Shown here piece by piece: positions 21,277-32,676 of a stretch of 64,000 nucleotides of DNA. The notes beneath the pieces are model-generated. The model searched no databases. It saw only the letters and a program-made list of their open reading frames with translations, and was not told where the DNA came from. Position 1 is the first letter of the stretch. The number at the start of each line of letters is the position of its first letter. Source of the DNA: Plasmopara viticola (taxonomy: Eukaryota; Oomycota; Peronosporomycetes; Peronosporales; Peronosporaceae); the NCBI GenBank assembly GCA_001695595.3, contig MBPM02000058.1:372001-436000 (forward strand), given 5' to 3'. The translations under genes and the position numbers were made by a program.

Positions 21277-21789
21277 TTAGTGTACTGCGCGACGGCGCAT
21301 AGCTGCGCCATTGCGACGAAAGTCGAGGTGGCTGTTGCTTGGACGTCGCTTGCGCATACTTTCGTAGCAATTATCACGGCGACGTCGACTGTTCTGCACG
21401 TGGTCATAGCGTTTGTCGGCAATGTAAATAACAACAAAGCACGCGACAAACGTGAGACCGATAGAGGCAAAGAAGAGACCGAGGCCGCACACGGGGCCAA
21501 TGCACGCATCACCCGTTCCTTTTCTTCCCTCATTAGAGCTTCCGGTAGCAGGATCCGTAAAAAACACTTGAGAAAGTTCGTCTTGAGCGGTGCGTTGGCG
21601 CTGTCGCCAAATTTCGTCCGTGGTTTTTGGTATAATGACGGGATCAGGTGAAGTCATAACTTGCATGGTCGAGGCACCTCCGTGTCGAAGTGAGCTGATG
21701 TTTGACTTGACTGAAAAGACGTGGACAAGCAAAAACATTGCCAAGATCAAAGGCAGCATTGAAAGGATCGGGTATCGCTTTGCAAGCAT
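21277..21789 (-). CDS. Small two-helix membrane protein, family unknown
   Basis: Intronless, 170 residues, ATG at 21789. A hydrophobic segment at about residues 9-26 (ILSMLPLILAMFLLVHVF) could be a signal anchor. A polar middle contains DEIWRQRQRTAQDELSQVF. The second helix is at about 97-124 (VCGLGLFFASIGLTFVACF), and the C-terminus is strongly basic with several RRR/RKR clusters. That suggests a protein with two membrane passes and a positively charged cytosolic tail. I recognise no family. It converges on the MARVEL-like gene, with 66 bp between stop codons. Confidence 0.62.
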   Translation of the reverse strand: MLAKRYPILSMLPLILAMFLLVHVFSVKSNISSLRHGGASTMQVMTSPDPVIIPKTTDEIWRQRQRTAQDELSQVFFTDPATGSSNEGRKGTGDACIGPVCGLGLFFASIGLTFVACFVVIYIADKRYDHVQNSRRRRDNCYESMRKRRPSNSHLDFRRNGAAMRRRAVH

Positions 21790-22017
21790 GACGTATGCAA
21801 GGAAGTGAATGGGGAAGTGGGGAATCGGAAGTTGCAGGTTGAACGTTATGAAGTTATTTTAATTTGTCTCGTCTCATGATGGTGATTGTAGCTCATTCAA
21901 ACAAAGTATGGTCGAATACTGTCGCATTCTACTGTGCCTCCAAGCGCACTATCACGTACGAAACGTCTTGTAACAATACATTTTGCAGTAGGTGCGGAAG
22001 CTTAAAGAAGCTGGTCC

Positions 22018-22110
22018 ACAGTCAATCGAATACCGAGAAGATGGTGTGGGGATGCTACAAAAAAGTGGGGGGTAAGGTGGTTAACGAAAACTGTGAGGTG
22101 TCAGCGGCTC
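22018..22110 (-). repeat. Diverged fragment of the 3.3 kb unit
   Basis: Matches the unit segment next to its CA run, read in minus orientation: CAGTCAATCGAATACCGAGA, then GATGGTGT and GGTGGT-AACGAA. A 102-codon frame at 21864-22172 overlaps it and is probably not a gene. Confidence 0.6.
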
Positions 22111-22254
22111 CAGAAATTCAAGGTAAGGTAATTATGATTTCTGGAAGGCTATCCTTACTTTCGCTTCTTTAATCAATGTGAATCTGTAGTATACATTGAG
22201 TTGAGAGAATCGTCTCCCTCATGCATATGCTACTCCATTAACTATTTCAGTAAG

Positions 22255-23100
22255 TACGGCCCAGCACGACCATGAGCTCACTATTTTTTTTGCACTGCAA
22301 GTCATGTAGCGTGCGTCGATCGTGCTCATTCTAGCTAAAATTTCCTGGCCACTAGTCACGGTATCGTGGACGCCAGTCAAGGCTTTCAGCATCTTAGAGG
22401 AAATTGTCGCAGCTGAAGAAAGAATGTTTTTTTTGCCCATTGTTATTAATGGGGACAAAAGTAGGCCAATCACGAAAAATTGAGTATTTGCCCCATAAAG
22501 CGCGAGCAAAAAAAGTAAACGCAAGAAAATTGGTGCAATATCGAAGATGAAAAAACATGACTTTTTTCTTTTGTAATGTGTTTAAATGATAAATTATCTT
22601 CAGAATGTGTCTTTCTTTATGAAGAAAGACCGTCTCTGATTTGTTTCAATTGTCCTTATGAAGAATTAAAACAAATCAGAGATGTCTTCGACGGTCAAAT
22701 TCACACCAGTTTTAGTTACTTTTCTCGTGGAGGATAATTCCGCTTTTTCATTCAAAATTTAATTCTTTGAACAGTGCACAAACTTGAAAACACATACCAT
22801 GCACATTCTCGATACTATCAGTCGCTGCTTATGAAAGCATAGCACGTACTCATCGACTTCTCGCTATCACTTGTTCAAGTAGTGCTTATGGTGACATAAG
22901 CGTCCATAGGTCCAGGCACACATAAAGCCCGTCCAATGTGTCGAGTCAAAGAAGTGAGACTTTAATAACAATCTACCACAGCTTGAGCAATAACTTAGTC
23001 TACTTTGCGAAGTATGGTCAAAAGGCCGTTTTGCAGTGAAGATGACGCTGCTCCTTGTGTAATTATAATGAGTGTGTATGAAGTTTTGCCGAGACTAGTG
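22255..23100 (+). repeat. Rearranged, diverged unit fragments
   Basis: 22260-22350 matches the signal-peptide ORF region of the unit in plus orientation (GAGC-CACTATT, GCACTGCAAGT, GCGTCGATCGTGC, CTGGCCACT) but is mutated, with no ATG at the right place. 22350-23000 resembles 29530-30240 (CGTCAGTCAA-GCTTTCAGCATCTT, AAAACAAATCA-AGATG, AGAGGTCCAGGC-like). 23010-23100 matches the unit segment GGCCGTTT-GCA followed by GCTTCTCCTTG in plus orientation. Confidence 0.5.
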
Positions 23101-23105
23101 GCCCT

Positions 23106-23230
23106 TGTTAAGTAGAAAGTAAAATTCGGAGTATTGATCTAGACCAATGAACGGCTACCATATGACTTTCTTGTAAATATTGTGACGCCATCCGCCTGTT
23201 CAACAGGCATTTAGCGGTGTGATTTTAACA
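23106..23230 (-). repeat. 3' LTR of Copia element 1
   Basis: Starts TGTTAAGTAGAAAG and ends TTTTAACA. It is shorter than its partner by about 20 bp, a deletion in the middle. Confidence 0.85.
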
Positions 23231-23237
23231 CTCCCAC

Positions 23238-26200
23238 TCACCGATAACGCTGTGTATCCTTTGTTGCCGACTTGGTCTTGATTCCGGAGGCTTCGCGCAG
23301 ATACTTCAGCATCTTGGCTCCAACTGCCTTCGTCAGCATATCTGCAAGCTGACTCTTCGTGTCGATATATACAATCTCCAACAGTCCTTCTTGCCCGTTC
23401 TCACGAAAAAAGTGGTGCTTGATGTCTACATGCTTCGTCCTAGCGTAGTATCCGGCGTTATTGGCCAACGCTATAGCACCTTGATTGTTTTTCCAACCCT
23501 GTGTGCCTTCAACTTCTCGTGACCCATGTCCTTTACCATTGCCTGCGTCCAAAGAACTTCTTGTGTGCATAAACTTAGAGCCATATACTTAGCTTCCGCT
23601 GGGCTCAGCGCAACTTTCCGCTGGTACTTCGACTTATATACCACTCGAGTGCTTGCAATCATGACCATAATTCCCGAGACCGAGCGTCTGTCATCCGTGT
23701 TGCTCCCCAATCTGCATCCGAGTATGCCTTGACCGCAACGCTTCCACTTCCTCGGTAAACGATACCGATTTGATGCGTGGTCTTCAGAAACCGTACTACT
23801 CAAATTGCTGCGCTCCAATGTTGTAGTCCTGAGTTCTCAAGAAAACGTGATAGCTGCGTCACCACGTAAGAAAAATCAGGCCGAGTGCTTGTCGTTATGT
23901 ACAGCAAGCATTCAATCAAAGAGCGAATAGGCTTTATTCGCGTTGTCGGTCGTCCCTCTTCCGTTGTGGGTGACAGCTTTGACGACAGCTTCAATTCTGA
24001 TACGCATGGGTTTTCGACATTCTTCGAATCTTGTTGATCGAATCGCTTGACCACGTCGTCGATGTAGCGAGTCTGTTCGATCACCAATATTCCAGCTGAC
24101 CTGTCGTGATCAATTTCCATACCCAAATAAATTCCGCCTTACAAAGCTCCTTCATCTTGAAAGCATTCTTGAGAACTCCATTAACTTGATTTAATTCTTT
24201 GCTACTTCTTGCTGCGATAATCGTGTCATCCACATATAGTCCAACGTAAGCAAAACCTTCTTTAGTTCTCTTGACATAAACACATTGATCTGCTCCGCAA
24301 ATCTCAAAGCCATTCCTGACGAAGACACGATGTATTGTCTTGTTCCAGGCACTTGCTGCTTGCTTCAGTCCGTAAATAGCCTTGTTTAGTTGACATATGT
24401 ATCCTTGAGCATTGTCGACACCAAGCGGAATTTCCATAAAAACGTTGTCCGTCAACACGCGATTGAGAAACGCCGTGTCGACGTACAGCTGTTCCATTCG
24501 ATAGTCGCATTCAGCACATACCGCGAGAATTATTCGGATCGAGTTTATGTTGGCAACCGGGGAATATGTCTCGAAAACGTCAGCGCCATACTTCTGCTTG
24601 AAACCTTTCGCGACCAGTCGTGCCTTGTATCGCACGATAGCGCCATTATGATCACGCTTCTTGGCAAATACCCATCGTGATTCAATTGTGCGTCCAATCT
24701 TCTCTCGTGGCTGCAATGTCCACGTTTTTTTTCTCTTCGTGAGAGCGAAGCTCAGCATCCATTGCTTCACGCCATTTCATTGCTTCGTCGCCTGCCATTG
24801 CTTGAGTATAAGTAGTCGGTGAGTCTGTATCATCGTCAATATTCACGGCGTAGGCAAGAAAGGCTTCCACAATTACTCTATCTTCGTCAATCCTAGCACC
24901 CTTTGGAGTCGGTGGGCCCTCACTGCCTTCTGTTGACTCTCCACCATCGGAGCCGTTTCTTAGTATTAGCACTGACTCACGTCTTATTCGTGTTCGCTCC
25001 ACTTCAGGCCGAAACACCAAACTATCTTCTTGTTGCACTTGGGACGGTTGATGATACTCCGTTAGCTCAAGTGTGTTTCGTACAGGGCTCTCAGAAGGCA
25101 TTAGCCGCTGTACAACGGCGCTTGGCGTATGATCCACATCATCCATATCGACATCCTCGACTGTCTCTTCGACAGCTCTCATAGGATGTCCGGAACTGAC
25201 TGTCGATCCACTTGATGCTGAACATTGACTTCATCACCATCCTTAACTACTTGAACAATTGGTTCCGGCTTAAGCTTTTGCGTGTCGTAGATGCCGCCCA
25301 CCTCACGCTCATCCAACTTTACAGAGCGGATCACTTTAATCTTGGCATTCTCCAAGTCAAACACGCGATAGCCCTTGGCATTCTCTGCATAGACAAGATA
25401 CATACACTTGAAGCTCTTGGGTTCCAGTTTAATCCGTTTCACATCGTCAATATGAGAGTAGCCTTGCGAACCAAATACGCACAGGTGATCCATTCGAAGC
25501 TTCATCTTGAAAACTAGCTCGTACGGCGTGATGTCAGGATGGACGGTGTTGCTGGAGCGATTAATTAAATGAACCGCTGTATCTACCGCTTCCGCCCACC
25601 ATTCCGTCGAAACGCTTTCGTAGTGTAACATGGTGCGAGCTTCCATCCATGATAGTCCTGTTCATACGCTCCGCCACTCCGTTCTACTGCGGGCTGTATG
25701 GGACGGAGCGCTGGTGTACAATGCCGTTCTCTTGACATAATCCAGCCATTTTCATGGTTACGAACTCGGTTCCGTTGTCGGATCGCAAATTTCTAAATCG
25801 TGCACCCCACTGGTTTTCGTATAACGTCAGAAACGTTTTGAACTTGCCAGCCACTTCACTCTTGCTCTTGATCAGAAAAAATGCAACATATCGTGAAAAA
25901 TCATCCACAAACGTGAGAATGTATTTGGCACCACCCTTCGAGACAGTTCTCATTGGCTCCATGACATCTGTGTAAACACGCTCCAACACACGTGTCGTAT
26001 TCGTCATTGAACGAGACGGAAACACCGTGACCGTCTGCTTGCCCTTCAAACACCCGGCACACAATATTTCCACACTTTGCTTGATAATTGGGATACCATT
26101 AGTTAATCGCTGTGTCCTGATCAGCGCATTTTGCTGGGGTGCCCCATGCGTGCATGCCAAAGCTCCCACTGATTGTCAGCCCCGGAATATTTAACGAGAC

Positions 26201-27326
26201 AAGCTTCTTCTTGCTCACAGTCAAGATAATACGACTTTCCAACTTTTGTGCCCGACGCAATTGCTTTATTCTTGTTCCAAACGACACGTGACGAACGCGA
26301 AAGTTCCACACTTATGCCACGCTCTGCCTGCTTGCCAACTGACAGCAACCTTATGTCGAGTCCGGGAATGTGCAGAACTTTAACCATGCGAATGCCCATT
26401 CCGTTCAACCCAGTCAATTTCTTTGTGCCGGCTCCTTTGACGAGCAACTTCTTCCCGTCTGCAATCGTAACTTCGATGCTAGCTTCTAGGCCCTTGTAAT
26501 CAAACAAGTTCTTCCTGTGTGGGGTCATGCGGGAAGTTGCTCCACTGTCAATCAGCCATCCTGATGACTTCGATTCACCAACAGCAAACACCGTGTCGTC
26601 GCTGTTGAATCTTTTACTGGCCGGGCAATTCCGCTTCGTGTGTCCAGACTGGTCACAGTTGAAGCACTTGCCTTTGAGTCCGCCGTTATTGCGTAGAGAG
26701 CCACCCTTTCGTCCATTGTCCCGTCCACCTTTGAATCTTCTCGCATTTCCATTTACGCGAAACGCTTTCTCTGTCGCTTCTTTCCTCTGCAGCTTCCCTG
26801 ACTCTTTGAGCATCTTCTCCTTGACTTCTATCAACGAAATGTCCCTTGAATTTTCCACAATCGATGAAACCAAGTCGTACTCCGAAGGTAGACTGCTGAG
26901 AAGTACCACCAGCTGGCGTGACTCAACACTTTGCTCTCCCGTAGTCTGTAGTCCCACTACTAGCTTGTCAAAAGAGTCCAGATGCTCTGCCACGCTTGTC
27001 TCATTTCCATCTTGAGCTCATGCAATCGACGAGTCATCACAACACGATTGTGAAGAGTCGAGCGATTGTAAAATTCACGGAGGGTTCCCCACGCCTCCAT
27101 AGCACGCGTAGCCGACCGAATCTTGGTCTGGTGCTGGATCTCAACGTTTTGAGCAATGATGCCTAGCCTTGGCATCATTAACAAGCCACGCCTCCGTGAC
27201 GTCCTTCTCTTCCTTGACGGCCATGATGTGTCCCAGGAGACCCTTCCGCACTAGGGTCATCCTCATGTTGAACTCGCAGTGGTAATAGTTACTACTTTCT
27301 AGAAGGACTTCGATGCGCTTGTTCAT
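23238..27326 (-). pseudogene. Copia element 1 polyprotein, multiply broken
   Basis: From 27326 downward the frames give, in order: Gag with NYYHCEFNMRMTL; a zinc knuckle CFNCDQSGHTKRNC; a protease with WLIDSGATSRM; integrase with HARMGHPS, FVDDFSRYVAFF and RSDNGTEF; reverse transcriptase with YVDDTI; and RNase H with DMLTKAV near the end. The protease and integrase join is frameshifted at about 26.1 kb. TAG at 25684-25686 stops integrase just before its catalytic glutamate (SPQ*NGVAERM). A one-base loss near 24.12 kb breaks RT. The RNase H part is shifted again near 23.5-23.8 kb. It cannot make functional products. Confidence 0.9.
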
Positions 27327-27361
27327 GCTGAGCGAGAACGTTGCTTGATAAGGAAGGCTTG

Positions 27362-27376
27362 TTGCGGCTGTTAACC
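27362..27376 (-). other. Primer-binding site of Copia element 1
   Basis: GGTTAACAGCCGCAA on the minus strand, directly abutting the 5' LTR. It is complementary to a tRNA-Asn(GTT) anticodon arm (loop CUGUUAA), not to a tRNA 3' end. Confidence 0.6.
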
Positions 27377-27520
27377 TATTAAGTAGATAGTAAAAACCGA
27401 AGTAAATATTTATCTAGACCAATGAACGGCTACCATACGGAAATACGAACTGTGACGTACTTGTAAATACTGTGATGCCATCTACCTGTTCAACATGCAT
27501 TCAGCGGCGTAATTTTAACA
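27377..27520 (-). repeat. 5' LTR of Copia element 1
   Basis: 144 bp, sharing the blocks ACCAATGAACGGCTACCAT and ACCTGTTCAACATGCATTC with the LTRs of elements 2 and 3. It ends TTTTAACA next to the target duplication GCCCT. Confidence 0.85.
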
Positions 27521-27525
27521 GCCCT

Positions 27526-29404
27526 TTGATCGCTACTTACCAGACTTTAAAAGAAAACTTGACCAAGTCATTGCTCGAGGTGCTATTGGAGTCTGCTTGA
27601 TACACAAGACGGGTTTCTTGTGCACCTGGACCTCTGGATTCTCATTTGTTAATAAGCTTCACGCGAACAAGCGCTAGCGGATAGTTCAATAGCACGTAGC
27701 ATACTTTGGTTAGCAGTGATCGTAATATCAAAAATTGTGCTTAGTAGCTACGACAAGACGAAATTAAATCTCAGATTGCAGTATTTTTCTCCATCAGAAA
27801 AACATTCGAATGACTTACAAGAATACTTTCTTGTTCTTGTTTCTAAAGCATTACGATGTTCCGTATCGTGTAGGGTATTTCAACGATAAAACGATTGGTT
27901 TATATTCTGCTCATGTGGACTTGACGAGTCAATTTGTCTCGCTTGCATACTTTAACGGTGGATTCCACGACGCTTACTCCTTGACTTGTAATTATCGATA
28001 CGATGGTTAGAGTCGTCGTGGCCAGTGCGAATGACAGGATTACTTGATGGTAAGGGATGTTGGCTACCAATAGCCTTTTGTTTGGGTTCGCCGTGATCAG
28101 TGGCCAGGAATGTAGCTAGAATGAGGACGAAACCGCACGATCGACGCATGATTCACATCTTGCAGTGCGAAAAGAATAGTGGGCTCCTGGTCGTGCTTGA
28201 GCTGCAGAATCCTATTTACTTAGATAGTTTGCCAACCAATCTGGGTAACGACCACATGAGAGCGACAAGATGCGAAAGAAAAGACGCGAATAAAAGTTCT
28301 GCTAGGCTATCTATGTTTGCAAAGCTTTCGTTTACTTGGAATGCCGGTAGTATAATCTTGAAAACGCAAGGTCGTTATATTCTATGTACCTGTCGCGAGG
28401 TCCGATGCCGCACCGTTGGTCCCATAAACCATCTACATATGGTTTACACGACAAGACGTCCATGCGACAAATGTGAGCAGCCGCCTTGTTAAGGGAGAGT
28501 AGTCGTTGTCTTTATTACCTGATGGCAAACGCATCTTCTCAATTCTACACACGAAAAGGCAATCCAAGTGAGACCAGAGAGCAGTCTTTGTGTATGCAAT
28601 GGAGCGTTATCGACCCGCACGGTAATGGGTGCGACGCAAGGATATGGTAACGCTAAGACTGAATGAACTACCGCCTTCAAGGTTAACAAACTTCCGTCTC
28701 GTCGACCTCAGTGTAAGCGTTTTTATACGTTCAAGCAGAAACAGATTTCGTGTCGTCAACATTTTGCAGCATTGTTTCATCCATGATCCGCGCTGCTTTT
28801 CTACTTTGTGTGTGTGTGTATCAACAGTCAATCGAATACCGATAAGATGGTGTGGGCGTGCCATAAAAAGTGTGGTCTGGAGTGGTTAACGCGACTGCCT
28901 AATAAAAAGGGTGTATAAACATTGTGCGGTGTGCACTTGAAAAGCCAAGCAAATTTTATTACTCATGATTATAAAATGGCCCGAGTAAGAGGAACGCAAA
29001 GTACCGTGTCAAAGCGCGACGAGCGATATACTAGCCCTCGGACAGCTCTCAATCGCACATAAATCAAGAGCCATAATGGACTCAAAGGTTGACATGACTG
29101 CAAAATAAAGCTGCGGTTTCATAACATTATCGAATTGGCTTAAAGTAGTCCTCGGCTGTCGTCTAGTAAGCTGTGCGTCCGATTCTGGCTGGTCACGAGG
29201 GTGATCAGTGCGACCATGAAAGCCTTTGACTTTATTATCGCTTGGTGGAAGCGCCATTAGATGGTATACTACATATTGCGCCAATGCACAACGCTGTAAT
29301 AATACAGCATATTACGGATTAGAATTTTCGTTCCCGATTCAGCGTTCGAAATGGTAGACAAGATCTCAAAGGTGGTACAGTTGCAAAAGCTGATGCAATG
29401 ATTA
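27526..29404 (-). repeat. 3.3 kb unit, minus orientation, copy L1 (first part)
   Basis: Reverse-complement match to the array units at 41.6-64 kb. It runs from inside the unit head through the signal-peptide ORF region of the neighbouring unit (27952-28149), past a GT run near 28805 (the CA run reversed) to about 29404. A stretch just before the GT run is deleted relative to the plus-oriented units. It is clearly more diverged than those units are from one another. Confidence 0.8.
27952..28149 (-). CDS. Signal-peptide mini-ORF, longest variant (65 aa)
   Basis: ATG at 28149 on the minus strand. The first ~20 residues have a basic start (MRRSC), a hydrophobic core (GFVLILATFLAT) and a small-residue exit (DHG), typical of a secretion signal. 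The mature part is about 45 residues, polar and basic, with HPLPSSNPVIRTGHDD and a C-terminal SRSKRRGIHR. It differs from the six 55-residue copies by substitutions and by a different last third, because small indels shift the frame after NPVIRTGH. No RxLR, dEER or cysteine pattern is present. I cannot show that it is expressed. Function unknown. Confidence 0.45.
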   Translation of the reverse strand: MRRSCGFVLILATFLATDHGEPKQKAIGSQHPLPSSNPVIRTGHDDSNHRIDNYKSRSKRRGIHR

Positions 29405-29469
29405 AGGTCTCGTGCTAATTATGACTCGGATAGATATTGTTATTACATTAGTCATGCTAATTTAGTTCA

Positions 29470-30244
29470 GCTCACTTTGCTTTATAATGCAAACGAGCAG
29501 CAAAAAAGAGATTATACGACTAGCACAAACAGTCACGGTACCGTGGGCGTCAGTCAATGCTTTCAGCATCTTCGATGTAAACTCCGAGTGGATGCTGCTA
29601 CAGCCAAAGAGAGGGCGACTTGTTGCATTTTTTGAGGATGCTTTTAAAGGTAAGCCAATCGCGAAAATTGACAATTTGGCCCCTGAAACCATACATGCAA
29701 GACATGTTGACTCTTTGATAGCCAAAAGATCTGATAGAGTTGCTGCTGTATCAAGTTGAAAAAATATAAAATCCTTTTATCAGTGGACATATTCATGTAG
29801 AAGTAAAACAAATCACAGATGCCTCCAATTGTCAACCAACAAACCGCTGATCTACACAGACGATATCGTCTGAAGCTCAGAGTGCGCGTATCTACTGCAA
29901 TAGAGTAAGCCGTAATGAACGCAAATGTATGTTTAGTCTGAGTAACGCGACTAATATATCATTCTTCTAAGTTGGCTTACACGTTCATGGAGAAAAATAT
30001 TGTGGTCTCATTTTCAGGCCAATTTCTTCTACCAAGTACAACTTTTATTGCTATCGACCGCTGTATGCCACGTAGTAGTCGACTTTTCGCTAGCGCTTGT
30101 TCGGGTAGAGCTTGTTCAAAAAACAAGAGTATTCAGAGGTCCAGGCGCACATGCTTCCAACTTCTGAATCACACTTTGAGAATTTGGTTACGTGAGGTTT
30201 ATTCTTTTTCACAGAGGTAGACTCATAAAATGACTAACATGCAA
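29470..30244 (+). repeat. Dispersed repeat inserted in unit L1, shared with 22.35-23.0 kb
   Basis: Interrupts the order of unit segments between 29404 and 30245. It shares CGTCAGTCAATGCTTTCAGCATCTT-type blocks, AAAACAAATCACAGATG and GAGGTCCAGGCGCACAT with the region at 22350-23000. The frame at 29487-29759 within it (90 codons) has no recognisable motif. Confidence 0.5.
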
Positions 30245-32517
30245 AAGCGTTCGTGGTGTTATACCTTTGCATATGCTGGAACCGTTTTGTCGAGCATTGA
30301 GCGGAATGTGTGACGACAAGTTCATCTCCATGATTCTTCGCACTTGACAAGAACGACAATATCACACATCTACACGCAGGCGTGCAAGTACAACATTAAG
30401 ACGGGCGATAACACACTAGTATTATGACATACGGAAACGTGTCATAACTTTTAAGTAACGCGATTGATGTGTGTGAAATGCCGGTATTGAATACAGAGTG
30501 CGTCACTCTCGCGTGTAAGGACTGGCTGGTGGCAGTGCCGTGCAACTCGTATACTCTCACCAAACTACTTGCGGCTCGTTTACATTATGAAGCAAAGTTG
30601 ATCTTTTTAACTTAAAGTAATCTGGCCCCAAAACATAGAAAGCAATTTGGTACTAGCATGTCTGAAACGGGTATATCATACCTGAGTGTAGTAGCCTTGC
30701 CGAAAATTCAAGCAGACTCTACCTCAACACGCAAGGAGAAGCGTCATTTTCACTCCGAAACGGACCTTTGATCGCTACTTACCATACTCTTAGAGTAAAC
30801 TTGACCGAGTCATTGCTTAAGCTACGATTAAGTGCTATTGGAGTCTGCTTGATACACAAGACGGGGTTTATGTGCGCCCGGACCTCTGGATAGTCATTTG
30901 TTAATGAGCTTTACCCGAACAAGCGCTAGCGGAAAGTTCAATAGCACGTGGCATACTTTCGTTAGCAGAGATCGATAATATCAAAACTTGTGCTTGGTAG
31001 CTACAACAAGACGAAATTGAATCTCAGACCGCGGTATTTTTCACCATTAAAAAATATAGCAACTGAGTTGAAAGAGTAAGCCAAATCAGAAGAACATTGT
31101 ATTGTTTTTGTTACTAAAACAGTACGATTTTCCGTATCGCGTAGGGTATTTTCCCGATAAAATGATTGCTTTAATCTGCTCATGTTGAATGGGACATGGC
31201 GAGTCAACTTGTCTTGCTTGCATGGTTTAACGGTGGATTCCACGACGCTTACTCCCCGACTTGTCGTTAATGATCTCGGGAACCACGATGGGTAGGGTCT
31301 TCGTGACCAGTGCGAATGACAGGATTTCTTGATGGTAAGGGATGTTGGCTAGCAATAGCCTTTTGTTTGGGTTCGCCGTGACCAGTGGCCAGGAATGTAG
31401 CTAGAATGAAGATGAAACCGCACGATCGACGCATGCTTCACCACTTGCAGTGCGAAAAGAATAGTGGGCTCCTGGTCGTGCTTGAGCTGCAGAATCCTAT
31501 TTACTTAGATAGTTTGCCAACCAATCTGGGTAACGACCACATGAGAGCGACAAGATGTGAAAGAGAAGAGGCGAATTAAAATTCTGGTAGGCTATCTATG
31601 TTTGTAAAGCTTTCGTAAACTTGGAATGCCGGTAGTAAATTCTTGGTAACGCAAACTCGTTAGATTCTATGTACCTGTCGCGTGGTCCAGTGCCGCACCA
31701 TTGGTCGCATACACCATCAACATATGGTCCGCACGACAAGACGTCCATGCGACAAAGGTGAGCAGCCGCTTTGATAAGGGAGAGTAGTCGTTGTCTTTAT
31801 TACCTGATGGCAAACGCATCTTCTCAATTCTACACACGAAACGGCAATCCAAGTGAGACCAGAGAGCAGTCTTTGTGTATGCAATGGAACGTTATCGACC
31901 CGCACGGTAAGAAAATGCAGAATGGGTGCGACGCAAGTATATGGTAACGCTAAGACTGAACGAATGACCGCCATTAAGGCCAACAAACATCCGTCTCGTC
32001 GACCTCAGTGTACGCGCTAATATACACACAAGCAGAAACAGATTTCGTGTCCTCAACGGTTTGCAGCATTGTCTCATTCGATGCAGAAGCCTTTTTACGT
32101 GTCTTACACTACCGCGGAATTTGACCGCTGGGTGAGTGCGAAAATAAAGTACTTTGAAACACATTGTTCACGAAACAAAGACCGCAGCTTCCTCTTTTAC
32201 ATGCAACTCGTCGGCTGCGTATTGTCCTTGTCATCGTCCTAGCCTTGATCAGCGGCGCCAAATAGAAGCAGCGGAAATCGGCATTGTATAAATTCTAGCG
32301 AGCTGATTAGGGCAGCAGAAGGCGAGATAGTACAGTTTACACCGCCTGACAAACTCTGCAGTAAACAGATCCAGGTGATCGCATCGTCGTCGCTCGAACC
32401 AGAGCAGACAAAAAAATTCTTCACCAGCTGCCTCAAATCAGAACATTCGATTGGTTTCACATCTTAGAAGCGTACAGACAGCATGCCATCCTGCAACTAC
32501 ATACAGCGGTCGACAGC
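30245..32517 (-). repeat. 3.3 kb unit, minus orientation, rest of L1 and start of L2
   Basis: Continues the reversed unit from TAGTATTATGACATACGG near 30420, through the unit head near 31040, into the next unit with its signal-peptide ORF at 31267-31434. It ends at the LTR of Copia element 2. The order of segments is exactly that of the plus array read backwards. Confidence 0.85.
31267..31434 (-). CDS. Signal-peptide mini-ORF (55 aa), copy L2
   Basis: ATG at 31434 on the minus strand, TAA at 31269-31267. It is near-identical to the plus-array copies, with one conservative change in the hydrophobic core. See the copy at 44514 for the description. Confidence 0.45.
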   Translation of the reverse strand: MRRSCGFIFILATFLATGHGEPKQKAIASQHPLPSRNPVIRTGHEDPTHRGSRDH

Positions 32518-32663
32518 TGTTGAGAAGAAAGTAAAAACCGAAGTGAATATATTTATCCTGACCAATGAACGGCTACCATATGTAATTTCTGATTGTGACG
32601 TACATGTAATTACTGTAAAGCCATCCACCTGTTCAACATGCATTCAGCGGTGTAATGTTAACA
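32518..32663 (-). repeat. 3' LTR of Copia element 2
   Basis: 146 bp, from TGTTGAGAAG to ATGTTAACA, with TG...CA ends. Confidence 0.92.
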
Positions 32664-32676
32664 CTCCCACTCACCG

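Larger units (their letters stand above)
23106..27520 (-). mobile_element. Copia element 1 (defective), 5 bp target duplication
   Basis: LTRs lie at 23106-23230 (125 bp, internally shortened) and 27377-27520 (144 bp). GCCCT at 23101-23105 and 27521-27525 is a target-site duplication, so the element ends are exact. The internal region codes on the minus strand for Gag, protease, integrase, reverse transcriptase and RNase H, all broken by frameshifts and stops. The purine tract next to the 3' LTR is the complement of CTCCCACTCACC at 23231. It belongs to the same family as elements 2 and 3. Confidence 0.92.

Noticed and set aside
21864..22172. 102-codon plus-strand ORF with cysteines
   Set aside because: Its second half is a known fragment of the 3.3 kb unit, so the frame is a repeat by-product.
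27810..28010. Plus-strand ORF (66 codons) in unit L1 with LFLKHYDVPYRVGYF
   Set aside because: It overlaps the signal-peptide ORF on the opposite strand and is broken in the other units (for example near 31.1 kb), so it is not supported as a gene.
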